Source: Collinsella sp. (GTDB taxonomy: Bacteria; Actinomycetota; Coriobacteriia; Coriobacteriales; Coriobacteriaceae). From it: a stretch of DNA of 8,406 nt. The stretch lies in the NCBI GenBank assembly GCA_022720335.1, contig JAIHVJ010000121.1, positions 1-8,406 of the forward strand. Reading direction: 5' to 3'. Below the pieces are notes generated by a model that was given only the letters and a program-made list of their open reading frames with translations, did no database searches and was not told the origin of the DNA. Each line of letters begins with the position of its first letter. Position 1 is the first letter of the stretch. This document shows positions 6,681 to 8,406 of the stretch, piece after piece. Both the position numbers and the translations under genes were made by a program.

Positions 6681-7135
6681 TCAGTTCTGGGGCTTGCGCT
6701 CCGGATACTTGGCGGTATAGCCCTCGATGTGGAGTGTCGAGGCGATGATTTCCTTGACCGTCTCGTCGGGCACATCGGGGTGCGTGCGGATATACATCAA
6801 CAACCCCATGATGAGGGTGTAGAACGTATATCACCGACGGTGCGGTCGGCGTTCCACCGCTCGAGTTCGGAGATAAAGCCGTCGATCGCCTCGTCCATAA
6901 CAGCGGTGACGGCGGCGTCCATGTCGGCGAAGTAATGGTAGAACAATGAACGCGTGCAGCCGGCTCGCTTGGTCACGGCCGATACCGATAGGTGGGACAC
7001 GCCCAGCTCGGAGCTTACGGTGCGCACGGCATCGAGGATCTCGCGACGGCGTTCGTCGCCCGTCAGGCGCTTTGCCGCGCTATCGGATGCGGGGACGGCA
7101 TCGACCACAGAGGTACCTGCTGTGTTGTTGCCCAT
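6681..7135 (-). pseudogene. TetR-family regulator, broken by frameshift and apparent internal deletion
   Basis: The frame from ATG 7135 gives a TetR_N DNA-binding domain: after a polar 27-residue leader, REILDAVRTV (helix 1), then the helix-turn-helix VSAVTKRAGCTRSLFYHYFAD (51-71) and helix 4 up to about residue 100. Near D102 (about 6832) the frame goes wrong and stops at 6797. In another minus frame, 6830-6681 encodes a convincing TetR C-terminus: FYTLIMGLLMYIRTHPD, then a helical stretch to the final KPQN and a TGA at 6681. Joined, the two parts make only about 151 residues, against about 190-210 expected with this leader. So besides the frame change roughly 50-60 residues of the ligand-binding domain seem to be lost. 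AAAGG precedes the start. The remaining 112-residue product still carries the DNA-binding domain. A sequencing error could explain the frame change but not the missing length. The gene faces a symmetric operator (7190-7235). Confidence 0.8.
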
Positions 7136-7183
7136 GTTTTGCCGCCTTTCATCCTCTTTTGCCTGACCGTTCGCCTAACAGTC

Positions 7184-7212
7184 TTGAATATTGTTGACGG
7201 TTCGTCAATACT
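7184..7212 (+). promoter_or_regulatory. Possible rightward promoter overlapping the operator
   Basis: TTGAAT (7184-7189) and AATACT (7207-7212) are separated by exactly 17 bases, each matching the sigma-70 consensus at four of six positions. RNA would start near 7219, inside the second palindrome, so a bound repressor would block it. The transcript leader would be about 105 bases long. A leftward promoter for tetR was not convincingly found. Confidence 0.35.
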
Positions 7213-7235
7213 ATTTTTGACACAATGTCAACAAT
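7190..7235. promoter_or_regulatory. Symmetric four-half-site operator between tetR and the Fe-S oxidoreductase
   Basis: Two perfect 6-3-6 palindromes lie here: TTGACG-GTT-CGTCAA (7194-7208) and TTGACA-CAA-TGTCAA (7217-7231), centres 23 bp apart. They sit in a larger exact symmetry about 7212.5: ATTGTTGAC (7190-7198) is the inverse of GTCAACAAT (7227-7235), and inner GTCAA (7204-7208) mirrors TTGAC (7217-7221). Four TTGAC half-sites in a divergent regulator/target gap are the expected signature of a TetR-family operator binding two dimers. Its use by the adjacent TetR is inferred from position. Confidence 0.8.
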
Positions 7236-7246
7236 GGCGGGTGAAC

Positions 7247-7261
7247 GGCATGGGGCATGCC
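7247..7261. other. GGCATG-GGG-CATGCC dyad in the leader of the oxidoreductase
   Basis: This perfect 6-bp inverted repeat with a 3-base centre lies downstream of the operator and about 63 bases before the start codon at 7324. It has the same 6-3-6 spacing as the two operator palindromes but an unrelated sequence. It could form a small RNA hairpin in the 5' leader or bind a second regulator. A run of seven A follows at 7270-7276, with no terminator-like T-run. Confidence 0.35.
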
Positions 7262-7323
7262 CGGCCTGCAAAAAAAGAGGGGCGCTGCGGCCTCGTCGGG
7301 CTGTGGCAAGAGAAGGGACAACC

Positions 7324-8406
7324 ATGATTCTCAACGGACCGGGGATTAGCTACACCGAGCCCGACATCGGTTCGGAGTTCGTGCCGCCGCTGCCGGAGCA
7401 TCCGCGCGAGGCCATCGTCAAGCTGTGCGAGCACTGCACCAACCGTCTGCTGCATCGCGACGAGCTGTTGGGCTACGAGTACTGGTCGTTTGCCGAGGCC
7501 GCGACCGACGAGCAGGCCGAAGTGCTCTGCAAGATGAAGATGCGCCGTCCCTATACGCTGCCCGAGATGGCCAAGCTCACCGGCATGCCCGAGGCCGATA
7601 TCGAGAAGATGCTCGACGACATGAGCTACACGGGTCTGCTCGAGTACAACTGGGAAAACCCCGAGCGCGCCAAGCAGTGGGTGCTGCCCATGCTGGTGCC
7701 GGGTTCCGCCGAGTTCCTCAACATGCGCATGAGCCAGCTCGAGGAGCACCCGGTCTATGCCAAGTTCTTTGAGCAGGCGTCCAAGGGACCGCTGTCCAAG
7801 GCCACGCCGATGGTGCCGCCCGGTGGTGCCGGCATCGGCATGCATGTCATTCCGGTCGAGAAGGCTATCGATGCCGCGAGCACGTCGGTGCCGATCGAGC
7901 ATATCGAGCATTGGCTCGACAAATACGAGGGTAAGTATGCCGCCAGCACCTGCAGCTGCCGCGCGAGCCGTCGCGTGATGGGCGAGGGCTGCGCCGACGA
8001 CCCCGCCGACTGGTGCATCGCCGTGGGCGATATGGCCGACTACGTGGTCGAGACCGACCGCGGCCACTATGTGACGCGCGAGGAGGTCTACGATATCTTG
8101 CGCCAGGCCGAGGACAACGGCTTTGTGCACCAGATCACCAACATCGACGGCGAGAACAAGATCTTCGCCATCTGCAACTGCAACGTCAACGTGTGCTATG
8201 CCCTGCGCACCTCGCAGCTGTTCAACACGCCCAACCTGTCGCGCACGGCCTATGTCGCCAAGGTCGAGAAGGACAAGTGCGTGGCTTGCGGCCGCTGCGT
8301 TGAGGTGTGCCCGGCCGGTGCCGCCAAGCTCGGCCAGAAGCTCTGCAGCAAAAAGGCCGGCAGACAGGTGCCCGAGTATCCGCGCCAGGAGCTGCCCGAC
8401 GCCACC
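7324..8406 (+). CDS. Multi-cluster 4Fe-4S oxidoreductase, N-terminal part (3'-truncated by the window)
   Basis: ATG 7324 is preceded by AGAAGGGA with good spacing; the frame is open for 361 codons to the last base. Cysteines come in groups: C35xxC38; C210xC212 in CSCR, with C223 and C231; C284xC286 with C291 in ICNCNVNVC; and a ferredoxin-type C319xxC322xxC325xxxC329 followed by P, which binds a [4Fe-4S] cluster. Residues about 77-108 (LPEMAKLTGMPEADIEKML, then GLLEY) look like a winged-helix fold. The CSCR/CADDP/WC and ICNC patterns match long coriobacterial flavoproteins that, from memory, continue into FAD- and NAD(P)-binding domains. That part would lie beyond the window. It is probably a cytosolic electron-transfer enzyme of anaerobic metabolism; electron partners and substrate are unknown. 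Its divergent position across the four-half-site operator suggests control by a TetR-type repressor. Confidence 0.88.
   Translation, partial: MILNGPGISYTEPDIGSEFVPPLPEHPREAIVKLCEHCTNRLLHRDELLGYEYWSFAEAATDEQAEVLCKMKMRRPYTLPEMAKLTGMPEADIEKMLDDMSYTGLLEYNWENPERAKQWVLPMLVPGSAEFLNMRMSQLEEHPVYAKFFEQASKGPLSKATPMVPPGGAGIGMHVIPVEKAIDAASTSVPIEHIEHWLDKYEGKYAASTCSCRASRRVMGEGCADDPADWCIAVGDMADYVVETDRGHYVTREEVYDILRQAEDNGFVHQITNIDGENKIFAICNCNVNVCYALRTSQLFNTPNLSRTAYVAKVEKDKCVACGRCVEVCPAGAAKLGQKLCSKKAGRQVPEYPRQELPDAT

Noticed and set aside
6797..6840. Programmed frameshifting to restore the full TetR protein.
   Set aside because: No slippery run is present at the junction, and a simple shift would not restore the roughly 50-60 missing residues; a deletion fits better.
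5808..6935. A 375-codon open frame on the plus strand opposite the membrane-protein and tetR genes.
   Set aside because: It is antisense to a protein with clear membrane segments and a good ribosome binding site, has biased Gly/Asp/His composition and no recognisable domain.
7228..8130. A 300-codon open frame on the minus strand opposite the Fe-S oxidoreductase.
   Set aside because: It lies antisense to a well-supported coding frame, is rich in His, Leu, Ala and Gly as expected for a mirror frame in GC-rich DNA, and would run through the operator region. No family motif is visible.

Overview
The window looks like chromosomal DNA from a GC-rich, anaerobic, gut-type Actinobacterium of the Coriobacteriia, most like Collinsella. 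This is inferred from codon choice (G or C in most third positions), from the DUF5692-like membrane protein, from the cysteine-rich ferredoxin-type flavoprotein, and from the long GGGACTGTTT-type palindrome between genes. No rRNA, tRNA, CRISPR array, transposase or phage gene was seen.

Layout, left to right. (1) Positions 2-1984: the 3' three quarters of clpB, the Hsp100 disaggregase, ending at a very strong intrinsic terminator (2032-2066). (2) Positions 2119-2313: a 64-residue acidic, Pro/Ala/Lys-rich protein of unknown function. (3) Positions 2314-2634: a 321-base gap with a near-perfect long palindrome (2338-2404), a stretch with no gene, and an AT-rich promoter region with a -10 TATAAT inside a 22-bp dyad and repeated TTAATCAA-type half-sites. 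(4) Positions 2635-3987: a solitary AAA_14/DUF4143 ATPase, more AT-rich than its neighbours and probably acquired. (5) A convergent 73-bp gap. (6) On the minus strand, probably one transcription unit read from right to left: a TetR-family regulator remnant (7135-6681), a polytopic DUF5692-like membrane protein (6617-5571) and a single-pass membrane-anchored protein with an acidic tail (5557-4061). (7) A divergent 188-bp region with four TTGAC half-sites in exact overall symmetry around position 7212.5. (8) From 7324 to the window end: the N-terminal 361 residues of a multi-cluster Fe-S oxidoreductase.

The most informative region is 6681-7324. A symmetric four-half-site operator lies between a tetR gene and a divergent redox gene, the classic layout of an autoregulated TetR switch. 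However, the tetR copy is broken: its helix-turn-helix and its C-terminal helices are both recognisable but lie in different frames, with roughly 50-60 residues of the ligand-binding domain apparently missing between them. The operator may therefore now be unoccupied by its own repressor, bound by a truncated DNA-binding fragment, or bound by a paralogue. No complete, clearly new multi-gene system is visible. The best candidates for follow-up are this operator/regulator pair, the operator cluster in front of the ATPase, and the uncharacterised membrane gene pair.
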